From: Chloroflexi bacterium OLB13
GTDB taxonomy: Bacteria; Chloroflexota; Anaerolineae; Aggregatilineales; Phototrophicaceae
DNA length: 43,900 nt
Reading direction: 5' to 3'
Assembly: GCA_001567485.1 (NCBI GenBank)
Contig: JZRA01000043.1
Coordinates: 1 to 43,900 of the forward strand
In this document: one piece after another, positions 25,383 to 35,368 of the stretch
How positions within the stretch are numbered: position 1 is the first letter of the stretch
Layout: the number at the start of each line of letters is the position of its first letter
Notes under the pieces: model-generated
Told to the model about the DNA's origin: nothing
The model's input: the letters and a program-made list of their open reading frames with translations, nothing else
Databases searched by the model: none
Position numbers and translations under genes: made by a program

Positions 25383-27318
25383 TCGAATATCTCCGTGACG
25401 GTGAGCCGATAGCTCCCCGCCGATAGATAACCATTGATGCGCACTTGATACAAGCCGTCCTCAGGCAGCACGGCTTCGAAATATGCGCTGAGTGTGCCGC
25501 CGCTGTCGTCGCCTTCGATCAGAACCCGGCCATCCGGGCCGATCACCGCCGCGTAGGGGTCGATCGGCGAGCCTTCTAGGGGGTCAACCGCGATCAAGAT
25601 ACGCTGACCGGCGTGCCCTTGCAGGGGATAGAAGTCGTATTCGTCAATCGACAGCGTGCCGTCCGTCACGAGGATCGGCAGCGTGCCGGGGACAGGCGTT
25701 GACGTCCCGCCAAGGTCGAGATAGCGGAAGATGATCTGGTACTGGCCGATGGTATCGGCGCGCTGCGGACGCACGCGCAGGTAGTACAGCCCGGTTTCCG
25801 CGCGCGCACGCCGGAGATCAGCGGAGATCGTGGGCCGGCGCTTTCGGCGTCAATGCCGATCAGCTCGCCGCGTGCGCTCGTCATCTCCAGAATCGGCGCG
25901 ATGCTGCCGTCCAGCGGCGTGACCCCGGCGATGATGAGATCGCCACGGTTGAGGGTGACGTGCCAGATGTCACCGGTCGCCGGCCGCGCGATGGTCGATA
26001 CCTCGCCGCGGTCAGCGCGCAGCGGCCCCTTGAATACGAACGCGCGAACCGCGCCGCTGCCATACGAGAACGTATACCTTCCGGTCGTCTCGCCTTCGCC
26101 GCTGATGATCGCCGTGTACGGGCCGTCGAGAAGCGCGGTGAATGGGGAAATGAGGGCCTCGCGGACGGTGGGGGATAGGTTGCCCACGGCCGTGAACACC
26201 GGCGCGCCGTCTGGATCGATCAGTTCAACGCGCGGGATAAGCGAGGAGTCTGCGGCGGCGCTGACTGCAATCGATACGATGTCGCCAGCGCGCAGCGCGA
26301 AGCTGTGCATTCCGATGTCGCCGGGTTGCTCGATCTGACCGACAACCGGCTGCTCAATGGTGATGCGCTCGCCGGGCGCGGCCGTCGGATAGGTCGGCGT
26401 CAGCACAGGCGTCGCGACTGTAGCTGTAGGCGTTAGGTTGTACGTCGGCGTGATCGCCACGGGCGTGTCATATACCGTCAAGTCGATGGCGTAGGAACCC
26501 GGCTGACCGTTCGGCGCGACCTGTATCGAGTATTCGCCATTCGACGGCAGTCTGAGATTGCGCAAGATCGCGTTTCCGTTGTCGCTTTCAGAGTCTACTG
26601 CGATGGCGACCGCGCCGGGGTCATAAACGGTCATCACGGCCTTGAGGTCGCCGTTGATGACGTTAAGGCGCACGCGCACGTATTGGCCTTCGATTCCGCT
26701 GAAGGTATAGACATGCGCCTCGTCGACCGGTTCGAACTCCGCGGGGAGTGTTGTGCCGTCGGAGAGTTCGCCTACGAATCGGCCGAGTCCTGCATAAGCA
26801 GGCGTCGGTGTCGCGATGCCGACCACCACCGGCGGAAGCGTGAACGTTGGCGCGGGCTGCGGAGGCTGGCCGACGACCGTCAGCCCCAGCTGATAGGATC
26901 CCTCACCGGTTATCGCGCGTGTGTCGAGCAGATATGCCCCGCCGCCGCCCAGCGTGATTTCCAACGCGTCGACGCCCGTCGCGATGGAGAGGCCCGCAGG
27001 ATTCAGCAGTGTCAACCCGACGGAAACCGCCGTGCTCAGGCTGCGGATGCGGACTTGGTCGCCAGCCTCAGCGGAGAATGACCAGCGTTCGACCTCACCG
27101 GCAGCGAGCGTGCTTTCGATAGGCTCCAACGGCAGTAAAACGCGCACCTCGTCGGGCCTTAGCGCCGTTGGCTCGATCGCGGGCGCCGAAGGCGAGGGGT
27201 TAGCCGGCGCTGCGGTCTCGGAAGGGAGCTGCATACGTGTCGGAAGCGGTGCTGGTTCCTCCAGCGTTTCGCACCCTGCGACAACCAGCACGAATACCGC
27301 GATCACCAACCACCGCAT
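25379..27318 (-). CDS. Lipoprotein with PPC-like beta repeats, frameshifted
   Basis: About 645 aa if repaired. A signal peptide with lipobox VAGC (Cys16) is followed by a Pro/Ala/Thr linker and about five similar beta-sandwich units, each ending in a phrase such as GSYQLGLTV, GSYAIDLTVYD, GRYTFSYGSG or GSYRLTVTE, with an LN/LID/VYDPxG strand. This is the pattern of bacterial pre-peptidase C-terminal (PPC) domains, so an exported surface or periplasmic protein is likely. The frame breaks at the GCGCGCGC tract at 25799-25807: removing one CG makes R-A-E-T-G-L-Y-Y-L-R-V continuous. The tail frame ends at 25379. A dinucleotide slip, natural or sequencing, fits. ATG 27318 follows GAGG at 7 nt. No enzymatic motif is visible. 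Confidence 0.75.
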
Positions 27319-27376
27319 CCACGCACCTCACCGACCCACCGCCGAAGCCATCAAACGATAGCACACGGCTCGGCGC

Positions 27377-27405
27377 TTGACGATGATGGTGTTCGGCGTC
27401 ACACT
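27377..27405 (+). promoter_or_regulatory. Possible promoter of the CitE-like gene
   Basis: TTGACG (27377-27382) and CACACT (27400-27405) have a 17-bp spacing, with a start near 27412. The -10 is a weak match. Confidence 0.3.
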
Positions 27406-27429
27406 CAAGACATTCGGTGAGGGGAAACT

Positions 27430-28320
27430 ATGACGCTGCAACGTGTTCGGCGGGCGATGCTGTTCATGCCGGGGGATGACCGGCGCAAGATCGAGAAGGG
27501 GGCATCTGCTGGCGCCGACTCCATCATTATGGATCTTGAGGATGCGGTTACGCTCGCCAACAAACCCGCTGCGCGCGCGGCTGTCGCAGCGGCGCTCCGC
27601 GAGGTCGATTTCGGCACGGTCGAACGAACGGTGCGCCTCAACCCGGTTTCGTCTGGTGCACTGTGCATGCTTGATCTGGAAGGCACCGTTGACGGCCGGC
27701 CTGATGCGTACGTGCTTCCGAAGGTCGAATCGGCTGCTGACATCTCGCATATCGACTCGTGGATGACGGCGGCCGAACAGCAGCGGGGGTGGCCGCCCGG
27801 CGAAATCCGCTTGATCGCGATCATCGAGACGGCGATGGGCATTGTGCGCCTTGCGGAGATCGCCGCCGCCTCGCGCCGGCTCGACGCGCTGGCGTTCGGC
27901 GCAGAAGATCTCGCGGGCGATATGGGGGCGGTTCGCACGCAGAACGGGCATGAATCGCAGTACGCGCGCAGTGCGGTCGTGCTGCACGCTAAAGCGTTCG
28001 GCTTGCAAGCCCTCGATACCCCTTTCATCAACTTCAAGGCGGACGAAACACTGCTGGTCGCTGACGCGCGGTGCGCGATGGAGATGGGATATACCGGCAA
28101 GTTCGCCATTCATCCGCGGCAGGTGAACCCGATCCAGCAGGTGTTCACGCCCACGGCTGAACAGATCGACCGCGCGCGCCGGTTGGTCACTGAGTTCGAT
28201 GCCCGCGAGGCGGCGGGCGAGGGCGTGTTTGCGTTTGAAGGCAAGATGATCGACATGCCGATGATCCGCGCGGCCCGATGGGTGCTTGAGCGAGCGCGTG
28301 CCGCGGGGATCCGTGTCTAG
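27430..28320 (+). CDS. HpcH/HpaI aldolase / CitE-like lyase
   Basis: 296-aa TIM-barrel lyase of the citrate-lyase beta/malyl-CoA-lyase group, which cleaves or condenses CoA thioesters of malyl, methylmalyl or citryl type. Motifs are RRAMLFMPGDD at the N-terminus, IIMDLEDAV (metal and substrate site), VLPKVESA, IIETAMGIV and FGAEDLAGDMG. The C-terminal lid with GKFAIHPRQV is typical. Length is standard. ATG 27430 follows GAGGGG at 5 nt. The stop lies 8 bp into the GT39-like gene, so the two may be coupled. The CoA substrate cannot be told from sequence; Chloroflexota use malyl-CoA lyases in 3-hydroxypropionate chemistry, but no partner gene is seen. Confidence 0.9.
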   Translation: MTLQRVRRAMLFMPGDDRRKIEKGASAGADSIIMDLEDAVTLANKPAARAAVAAALREVDFGTVERTVRLNPVSSGALCMLDLEGTVDGRPDAYVLPKVESAADISHIDSWMTAAEQQRGWPPGEIRLIAIIETAMGIVRLAEIAAASRRLDALAFGAEDLAGDMGAVRTQNGHESQYARSAVVLHAKAFGLQALDTPFINFKADETLLVADARCAMEMGYTGKFAIHPRQVNPIQQVFTPTAEQIDRARRLVTEFDAREAAGEGVFAFEGKMIDMPMIRAARWVLERARAAGIRV

Positions 28321-30117
28321 ACTGGTGGGGTGGGCGTGGCTCGCGATTGTCGCGCTGCTGCTTGCGGCCGCGGTCGTGCGTATTCACGATATCGGCGCAC
28401 AAGATATCTGGGCAGACGAGGCTTCACGTATTTCGCCACGCAGACGTCCGATCTGGTCGGGCTTTTGCGCTCCGACGTGCATCCACCGCTGTACTTTGGC
28501 GCGCTGCGCCTGTGGGCGGGCGTCGCTGGAACGTCCGAGCTTGCGCTGCGCCTGCCTTCGGCGCTGGCCGGTCTGCTGACGGTGGCACTGGTCTTTCGTC
28601 TTGCGCTCGATCTTTCTGTGATGCAAGCTCCCCGTCAGGCGGCCGTCTTCGCCGGTCTTGCCGCGCTGATGATGGTGCTGTCCGACCTTGAGGTCGATCT
28701 CAGCCAAGAGGCGCGGATGTACACCGTCCAGTCGGCGCTGTCCGTCGCGGCGGTGATCGCCTATGTCCGCTGGTTGAAACGGGGCCGGCGCGGCATGCTG
28801 GTCGTGCTCGCTGTGTGCAGCGCGGCGCTGGTCTACGTCAACTACCTCGGCGCATGGATACCGGTCACAATCGGTCTGCACGCTGTTCTGACGATGCGTC
28901 CGCGTCGCGCGATCCCACTGGTGGCCGCGCTGATCGCTGCCGCCGCTGCCGCGGCCCCGTGGCTGCTCGCGGTCGGTGTCCAGCAGGTCGGTAATGGCGC
29001 TGGCGCAGATCGCGCCGATCCGGCCACATGGGACACGCTGCTGCGCTACCGTGACATTTGGTTCGGGCAGATGTGGCCGCTGACCGTGGGACTGCTCGGC
29101 GTCGGCGCAATCGCATGGCTCCAACCATCCAGACGTCCCCTGGAGCGACGGATTGGCGTGCTGCTGATTCTGTGGATCGCGCTGCCGCTGGCGCTGACGT
29201 GGATCGCGACGAATTACGTGCCAGTGCTCGCCGCACATCGGATTTCACACGTGACGCCCGCCATTGCGCTCCTGATCGCGCTTGGATTGATGCGGTTTCC
29301 GGCTGGCGCGCGCATGTTTATCGTGGTGACGTTGGTTGTGTCGGGCGTGACGTCGGTCGACTTCTACCGGATCAAGGGGCCGTGGGAGCAGTATGTCGAC
29401 ACGGTGGCGTCGTTCGTCCGGCCCGGCGAACTGGTGCTCATGGAGATCGGCGGCGGGGATTCCATGCTGGAGTATTACTTCGATCGCGCGCTGCCTCAAG
29501 GCACTGAACTGCGGTCGCTCAAACGCTGGCGCGAGAGCCAGCCGCTGACGTTCAGCGCGGAACTGCCGCAGGTCGTGAATTCGTACGATACTGTTTGGCT
29601 GCTGCACTGGAGCTCCGAAACGCAGATCTTCGATGTCCTGCAGAGCGCGGGCTTTGTTCAGACGATGCACCGGACGACACCGCACATTCAGGACAGCCGG
29701 CTGGACAGTTATCGATTCGACCGCATGCCGGAGGGTGAAGTCGGTCAAATCGGGCCGCTGGTGCTGAGGCGTGCAAAACTGCTGCAAAATCGCGGGCGCA
29801 TCGACCTGTGGTGGTCGGTTGAAACACCGGTGACGGAAATGCTGGTGACCAGCGCCTTCCTGCTCGACTCTGACGGTGCGCTGGTCGCGCAGATGGACAG
29901 CCCGCCAATGATGGGCGAACGCCCTGTATCGAGCTTCACTCCGGGGGAAGTGGTGTATGATCCGAAGCTGCTGACCACGCCGGATGGCGCGCCTCTACCC
30001 GGGGGGACGTATCGGGCGGGCGTCGTCGTTTACCGGTTTGTCGATGGCGGGACGGAACGGCTGCTGCGCCCCGATGGCGGGGAAGTCCTAGAGCTTGGCG
30101 AGTTCACGATCGACTAA
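28313..30117 (+). CDS. GT39-like membrane glycosyltransferase, frameshifted
   Basis: About 600 aa if repaired. GT-C type integral membrane glycosyltransferase of the dolichyl-phosphate-mannose transferase/ArnT-like group, using a polyprenyl-phosphate sugar at the outer membrane face. The first helix and IGAQDIWADEA (conserved D-E) are in one frame; FTYFATQTSDLVGLLRSDVHPPLYF onward is in another. Restoring one T at 28423 (GGCTTC to GGCTTTC) joins them. Roughly ten helices fill residues ~5-345, followed by a soluble domain (~350-600) ending ...LELGEFTID. GTG 28313 is the likely start and overlaps the CitE-like stop by 8 nt. Its C-terminal soluble domain is long and may carry the glycan-binding part. 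The indel is in a T-run, so an assembly error is plausible. Confidence 0.82.
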
Positions 30118-30219
30118 GCCGAACGTCGAGGGCGTTGGCCTCCTGTGACGTCGTGGTCAGTGAGCAATGCAGCGTGGAATTTTCGCATCACCCATCACCC
30201 GGCACTTTCAACGGCTCGT

Positions 30220-30812
30220 TTAGCGATACAGTTCGGCGCTGATCGGTTCAGCGATTGGCCGCGTCAGGTCGAACACCTCGAACTCTAGCGAAGGCAGCGA
30301 CAATACCGCATAGGTATGTGAGGTCGAGCGGGCGCTCTTAAACGTGTAGAGCGAGCCGGGATTCACCGCACAGCCCCGAGTCACACGGGCGTACAGCGGC
30401 ACGTGTGTGTGGCCGGTGACCAATACGTCGACCTTGAGCGAGGCCAGCATCATATCCAGCAGCGTATTGGAGATGTGGTCACGGTATAGACCCCACAGAT
30501 TGTTACCCGGCTTACCGTGACACAGATACACCAACGTCGAACCGAATCTGCCACGCCAGTCGATTGGCAGAGACTGGATGAACTCTGCGTTTTCGGGACT
30601 GAGGCTAGCATCCCACTCGTCATGGTTGCCCCGAACGGTAATAATGCCCATCTCGCGGACTCTCGTGACCACGGCATCCCAATCAGGCCGCGGCCAATGA
30701 GGTCACCTGCACATAAGATGTGCTGTACGTGATGGTAATTGGTTAGTCGTTCTAAGGCGGTGTCTAAGGCGCGTAGGTCTCCATGGATGTCCGAAATGAT
30801 TCCGAGTTCCAT
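30220..30812 (-). CDS. Metallophosphoesterase (YfcE/MJ0936-like), frameshifted
   Basis: About 197 aa if repaired. It is a calcineurin-like phosphodiesterase with the full metal-ligand set: SDIHGD, GDLIGR, GNHDEW, GHTH and CAVNPGS. These split across two frames: the N-terminal part starts at ATG 30812 and the rest continues from about 30687. The join restores the order A-G-D-L-I-G-R-G-P-D-W-D-A-V-V-T if one base is added at 30684-30692 (a GC-rich GGCCGCGG run). YfcE-type enzymes cleave small phosphodiesters with a metal pair. A -10 box (TATAAT) precedes it. The break is probably an indel error, since all motifs are intact. Confidence 0.82.
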
Positions 30813-30841
30813 CCGTTAACCCTATTGTTCGCAATGTGGAG

Positions 30842-30847
30842 ATTATA
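30842..30847 (-). promoter_or_regulatory. -10 box for the phosphoesterase gene
   Basis: TATAAT (30847-30842, minus strand) lies 30 bp upstream of ATG 30812; a start near 30835 leaves a short leader. The -35 is unclear. Confidence 0.45.
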
Positions 30848-30872
30848 GCGCAGTGGGGTTAGAACCGTGTAA

Positions 30873-31811
30873 TCAATTTCCGGCGTTATTGCGCTCCTCG
30901 ACCGACCACAACCTTACACTATTGTCACCGCTGCCGGTGATGAGCATCGTTCCGAGGGGGTTGAACGCGGCGGTGAGCACCGGCTTGGCGTGCGCATGAA
31001 GCGTCGTGAGGGGTTCGGCATCGGACGTGATGAGGGCTTTGGCATCCCAGAGGCGAACGAGGTTATCGCGGCCCCCGGTCGCCAGCAGCGTACCGTTCGC
31101 CGTGAGCGCCGCGCAGTCTGCTCCACCATCATGCGCAAGCACGCGGCTTCGCAGGTTGCCCTCGCTTGACCATGTGTTCAAGCGGCCATCGCGGCTGACG
31201 GCGTGGACGGCGCGGCCGCGCGTGTTGAGGGCGAGGTCGCGCAGCGCATCTGTATAGCTTGCGACGACGCGGGCCGGTTCCGTTTCGTACACGTTATGGC
31301 GAAGCAGCTTGCCGTCCCGTCCGGTGCTGTAAATCCATCCCGAATCCCAGATCACAGTCGTGACTTCAGCCGCATGCCGATCCGGCATGACCGTGACGGC
31401 TCCAGTTGCGATCTCCCAGACCCGGACTTCGCCCTCACCGGTACCGGCAACGACGCGCCGTTCGTCTCCACTGAAGCATACGCAGGTCAAGGCATCGCCG
31501 ACATGGAAGGCGTGGGATCGGGTTGGCGCCGCGCGGATGTCCCAGAGTCTCAGCCATCCGTCCGTGCTGGCCGTAGCAATCATCTTTCCGTAGCGGCTGA
31601 ACGCGATGTTCTTGACGGGCGCGTCGAAGCCAGTAAGCCGAAACGTCGGCTGGGCGCCGAATGACCGGACGTAGAGATTAACCTGCTGGCCGGTGGCGAC
31701 GGCGATAGTCTGCCCGTCGGGCGACCACCGTACCGTCGTGACCCACCCGGTACGCACTTGTGCGACGGTCGAGAGCAGTGAAACATTGGCTGGGGATAGC
31801 GTTGCCCGCAC
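30873..31811 (-). CDS. WD40 repeat protein
   Basis: 312-aa beta-propeller protein of about seven WD40-like blades. Clear blade endings are DGWLRLWDI, EGEVRVWEI, DNLVRLWD and DNSVRLWSV, each preceded by a GH/D dipeptide region. There is no signal peptide or catalytic motif, so it is likely a cytoplasmic scaffold or interaction protein. GTG 31811 follows AAGGAG with 9-nt spacing. It is divergent from the GT4 gene and has no obvious partner beside it. Confidence 0.85.
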   Translation of the reverse strand: MRATLSPANVSLLSTVAQVRTGWVTTVRWSPDGQTIAVATGQQVNLYVRSFGAQPTFRLTGFDAPVKNIAFSRYGKMIATASTDGWLRLWDIRAAPTRSHAFHVGDALTCVCFSGDERRVVAGTGEGEVRVWEIATGAVTVMPDRHAAEVTTVIWDSGWIYSTGRDGKLLRHNVYETEPARVVASYTDALRDLALNTRGRAVHAVSRDGRLNTWSSEGNLRSRVLAHDGGADCAALTANGTLLATGGRDNLVRLWDAKALITSDAEPLTTLHAHAKPVLTAAFNPLGTMLITGSGDNSVRLWSVEERNNAGN

Positions 31812-31860
31812 TGTTGTGAACTCCTTCGTTTGCGAATAACTATACCCCTGTGCTGCGGCG

Positions 31861-31889
31861 TAGGCATAATGAAAACACTCCCCTATAAT
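31861..31889 (+). promoter_or_regulatory. Promoter of the GT4 gene, likely leaderless
   Basis: TAGGCA (31861-31866) and a perfect TATAAT (31884-31889) are 17 bp apart. The expected start at about 31896-31898 coincides with the ATG of the glycosyltransferase at 31898, and no ribosome site precedes it. A leaderless mRNA is predicted. Confidence 0.55.
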
Positions 31890-31897
31890 GCGCCTTC

Positions 31898-33016
31898 ATG
31901 CACATTGGATTGAATGCACACCTTTTGAGCGGAGATGCCAGCTATCGGGCGGCTGGGATCTCCGGTTACATGACCAACGTCATGCGCTGGATTCCGCGTG
32001 TGGCGCCCACAGACTGGCGGTTTACGGCGTTCGTGGGGGCGCAGTTCTCCGCCGACCTCGCGGGTTATGCCGTACAGCGCAGCAGCATCGACACGAGCAG
32101 GCCGCTGAAGCGCATCGCATGGGAGCAGGCGATTCAGCCATGGGCGACGCGCCGCATGGATGGCCTGCACGCGCAGGCGTTCGTATCGCCCATGCTGTCA
32201 CGTATTCCGGCGGTCGTCACCGTGTATGACCTGAGCTTCGTCCATTATCCGCAGGTGCTGACCCCCGCGCGGCGGTTGTACCTTCGCTTGCTTACGCCGC
32301 TGTCATGCCACCGCGCGCGGCGTGTCATCGCCATTTCGCAAAGCACGGCGGACGATCTCGTGAATGTGTTCCGCATCCCCCGCGACAAGATCGACATCGC
32401 CCTCGGCGCGCATGATCCCGAACGGTATAGTCCGCTGCCAGCTGCCGACGTCGATGCGTTTCGTGCGGCGAACAATCTGCCCGATCGCTTCTGGCTGTTT
32501 GTCGGGACGATCGAGCCGCGCAAGAATCTTGTGCGGCTGTTGACGGCGTATGCACAGCTCGATCCCGGTGGCCGTCCACCGCTGATTATTGGGGGCGGTA
32601 GAGGGTGGCTCTCCGGTGACGTATTCGAGGCTGTCCGCCGCCTGAACCTCGCCGATGCTGTACGATTTATCGGTTACGTGCCTGTTGAGGAACTGCCCCT
32701 CTGGTACAATAGCGCCGAGTTGTTCGTGTTTCCCTCGCTTTACGAAGGTTTCGGTTTGCCCGTGCTGGAAGCGATGGCGTGCGGGACGCCGGTTGTCACG
32801 TCGGATAGATCGTCGCTGCCCGAGGTCACGGGGGATGTCGCGCTGCGTGTTGACCCACGCTCGGTCGACGACCTCACAAATGCCCTGAGGCGCGCCAATG
32901 CGGACGAAGCATGGCGGCGTGCTGCGGCTCAGGCGGGCATCGAACGGGCCGCGACGTTTAGCTGGGAAAGGACTGCGCGCCAAACCGTGGGTGCGTATCA
33001 CAAAGGTTTCGAATGA
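31898..33016 (+). CDS. Glycosyltransferase family 4 (mannosyltransferase-like)
   Basis: 372-aa GT-B glycosyltransferase. It shows VTVYDLSFVHYP and RVIAISQSTADDLVN in the acceptor domain, and in the donor domain FVGTIEPRKNLVRLL and EGFGLPVLEAMACGTPVV, the E-x7-E nucleotide-sugar motif. It is probably an envelope or exopolysaccharide sugar transferase working on the cytoplasmic side. It overlaps the next gene by ATGA and is predicted leaderless. Its partner is the polyprenyl-phosphate sugar transferase, so the pair likely starts and extends a lipid-linked glycan. Confidence 0.93.
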   Translation: MHIGLNAHLLSGDASYRAAGISGYMTNVMRWIPRVAPTDWRFTAFVGAQFSADLAGYAVQRSSIDTSRPLKRIAWEQAIQPWATRRMDGLHAQAFVSPMLSRIPAVVTVYDLSFVHYPQVLTPARRLYLRLLTPLSCHRARRVIAISQSTADDLVNVFRIPRDKIDIALGAHDPERYSPLPAADVDAFRAANNLPDRFWLFVGTIEPRKNLVRLLTAYAQLDPGGRPPLIIGGGRGWLSGDVFEAVRRLNLADAVRFIGYVPVEELPLWYNSAELFVFPSLYEGFGLPVLEAMACGTPVVTSDRSSLPEVTGDVALRVDPRSVDDLTNALRRANADEAWRRAAAQAGIERAATFSWERTARQTVGAYHKGFE

Positions 33017-34449
33017 ACGCGCAAAAGGCATCTTCCGCCGCGCAAGTGGATCTCTTTCCGTGGCTTGATGTCGTGCTGGCGCTGGCCGCGTTTGCCATCG
33101 GTTATGTCATGCGCTACCAGCTTCAGATCATCCGTCCGGTGCTTGAGATCAACACGACGACCTTCGAGCCGTATATCCCGTACATGGTGTTTTACGTCAT
33201 CTGGCTGACGATTCAATACCGCGGATCGGGCTTGTACCGCCATGTGCGCGGCAGGGCCTACATGCAGGAGCTGTTTACGATTGTCAACGGCGTGACGAAC
33301 GCGACCGTGATCGTGATGGCGCTCAGCTTCATTTCTCAGCCGCTGTTCTTCAGCCGTTTGATGCTTGTGTGGGTGGCGCTCTCCACCGTTGTGCTGCTCG
33401 GTGGCGCGCGAATCATCAAGCGGATGATCGACGCCCATCGCCGGGCGCAGGGCATCGGCGTGGAGCGCGTGCTGATCGTGGGCGCGGGGGAGGTCGGGCA
33501 GGCGGTATTGCGCACGATGCTGGCTCGTAAAGAGCTGGGCTACGGTCTGGTTGGCTACCTCGATGACGACCCGGAGATCGGCGCGACCGACTTGGGCCGT
33601 GTGCGTGGACTCGGCGGCTTTGAGAACCTCGCGGCGATGATCGAGCAGCACCGGGTCAATCTAGTGGTGATCACTCTGACGTGGTCGTACCACGATCAGA
33701 TTCTGCAAATGGTGGACACTGCGCGGCGTGCGGGGGCCGAAGTCCGGGTCGTGCCGGATCTATTCCAGCTCAACTTGCGGCAGGTGCAGGTCGAGAACCT
33801 CGACGGCATTCCGCTGCTGGGCGTGACGGGCAAGCCGAAGCTGAAGGGTATCGAACGGATGCTCAAACGGCTGATGGATCTGATCATCATTCTAGTCACG
33901 CTGCCGGTCATCCTGACGATATTCGCGCTGGTTGCGCTGGCGATATGGCTCGAACGGAAGGGGCCGATCATCTACGCGCAGCAGCGTATCGGGGAGAACG
34001 GCAAGCCGTTCACGATCTACAAGTTCCGCAGCATGATCCCCGACGCCGACAAGTATCAGCAGGAGATGATCTCGCAGTACGAACAAGATCCGCTGCACCC
34101 GAAGTTCAAAGACGATTGGCGCGTCACGCGGGTCGGCTGGTTTATCCGCCGCACGAGTATCGACGAGCTGCCCAATCTGATTAACGTTGTGCGCGGTCAG
34201 ATGAGCCTGATCGGCCCGCGCCCGCCCACGCCAGACGAGGTCGCAATGTATAAGCCGTGGCATCGCCAGCGGCTTGAGACCATGCCGGGGATTACGGGGT
34301 TGTGGCAGGTCAGCGGCCGCAGTGACGTCCCCTTCGACGAGATGTGCCTGTTAGATATTTACTATATTGAGAACTGGTCGATCAGTCTTGATGTACAAAT
34401 ACTGATGATGACGCTGCCCCGTGTACTGCTGCGACAGGGCGCGTACTAG
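33013..34449 (+). CDS. Polyprenyl-phosphate sugar phosphotransferase (WcaJ-type)
   Basis: 478-aa membrane enzyme that places the first sugar-1-phosphate on undecaprenyl phosphate. Helices in the N-terminal 120 residues (PWLDVVLALAAFAIGYVMRY and others) precede a Rossmann-like CoA-binding-type domain (VLIVGAGEVGQAVL, ~150-280). The C-terminal sugar-transferase domain has KRLMDLIIILVTLP, IYKFRSMIPDADK, SIDELPNLINVVRGQMSLIGPRP and PGITGLWQVSGR. All key family motifs are present and in order. It overlaps the GT4 gene by 4 nt and lies 8 bp upstream of DUF58. It likely initiates the surface glycan made by nearby transferases. Confidence 0.95.
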   Translation: MNAQKASSAAQVDLFPWLDVVLALAAFAIGYVMRYQLQIIRPVLEINTTTFEPYIPYMVFYVIWLTIQYRGSGLYRHVRGRAYMQELFTIVNGVTNATVIVMALSFISQPLFFSRLMLVWVALSTVVLLGGARIIKRMIDAHRRAQGIGVERVLIVGAGEVGQAVLRTMLARKELGYGLVGYLDDDPEIGATDLGRVRGLGGFENLAAMIEQHRVNLVVITLTWSYHDQILQMVDTARRAGAEVRVVPDLFQLNLRQVQVENLDGIPLLGVTGKPKLKGIERMLKRLMDLIIILVTLPVILTIFALVALAIWLERKGPIIYAQQRIGENGKPFTIYKFRSMIPDADKYQQEMISQYEQDPLHPKFKDDWRVTRVGWFIRRTSIDELPNLINVVRGQMSLIGPRPPTPDEVAMYKPWHRQRLETMPGITGLWQVSGRSDVPFDEMCLLDIYYIENWSISLDVQILMMTLPRVLLRQGAY

Positions 34450-34457
34450 GAGGCAGT

Positions 34458-35357
34458 ATGGCCGGCGAACCCCTGCTGTTAGACGAAACGGTACGGCGCA
34501 AACTCGATTCACTGGGGCTGGTTGCGCGACACGTTCGCGCAGGGGTGATGAAAGGCGACCGCCGTTCACGCAAGCGCGGCGTCAGTGTCGAGTTCGCCGA
34601 TTATCGCAACTATGTTCCGGGCGATGATCTGCGCCGGCTGGATTGGAACGTCTATGCACGCAGTGAGCGATCGGTCATCAAACTGATGGAAGACGAGGAA
34701 GACCTCGCCGTTCATATTATCGTTGACGCCTCGGCGTCCATGGACTTTCCGAATGACATCGACGGCGCGGGGTTCAATAAGCTGTTGTTCGCCAAGCGGC
34801 TTGCTGCCGGGCTGGCTTACGTGAGCCTCGGCGAGAACGACCGCCTGACGATCTCGACCCTCAACGACTTGGATGCCTTCGGCCCATCGCGCGGCCGCCA
34901 GCATACGGTGCGGATGCTGCGCTATCTGCACGGGGTCGAAGGGCGCGGCGAGACTGATCTCGACAGCCTGCTAAGCAGTTACGCGGCCAAGGCGGCCCGG
35001 CCGGGCTTGCTCTTTCTGATCTCCGATCTGTTCAGCGCGTCGGGCTTTGCGACCGGCCTCAGCAAGCTGGCGAGCCGCGGCTATGAGATCGTCGTTGTCC
35101 ACGTACTCAGCCCGGACGAGGTTGAGCCGACCGTGGCTGGCGATCTGCGGCTGGTGGACAGCGAGACAGGAAACGTGCAGGAGGTTAGCCTAGACGCCGG
35201 TCTGATGGCGCTGTATCGTCAGCGGTTAGAACAATGGCGGTCAGATATTCGCGCCCAGTGTATGCGGCGCGATGCGGTCTATGTCGCGGCGTGTACGGAT
35301 ACGCCGTGGGAACGGGTAGTGCTTCAGGATTTGCGGCGCGCCGGGGTAGTGCGCTAG
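34458..35357 (+). CDS. DUF58-domain protein (von Willebrand-like)
   Basis: 299-aa protein of the DUF58 family, which usually works with MoxR ATPases. YRNYVPGDDLRRLDWNVYAR and the MIDAS-like VDASASMDF (D-x-S-x-S) are present, and RPGLLFLISDLFSA follows. No membrane helix is visible. ATG 34458 lies 4 nt behind a perfect AGGAGG. The MoxR gene of this window is far away at 1914, so the usual moxR-DUF58 pair is split here, or this DUF58 serves another MoxR. It sits between the glycan genes and lysC, with 11 nt to the next start. Confidence 0.9.
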   Translation: MAGEPLLLDETVRRKLDSLGLVARHVRAGVMKGDRRSRKRGVSVEFADYRNYVPGDDLRRLDWNVYARSERSVIKLMEDEEDLAVHIIVDASASMDFPNDIDGAGFNKLLFAKRLAAGLAYVSLGENDRLTISTLNDLDAFGPSRGRQHTVRMLRYLHGVEGRGETDLDSLLSSYAAKAARPGLLFLISDLFSASGFATGLSKLASRGYEIVVVHVLSPDEVEPTVAGDLRLVDSETGNVQEVSLDAGLMALYRQRLEQWRSDIRAQCMRRDAVYVAACTDTPWERVVLQDLRRAGVVR

Positions 35358-35368
35358 GCGGAGGAATT

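Noticed and set aside
27328..28113. 261-aa minus-strand ORF over the CitE-like gene
   Set aside because: Antisense shadow of the CitE-like enzyme, with no domain and no ribosome site.
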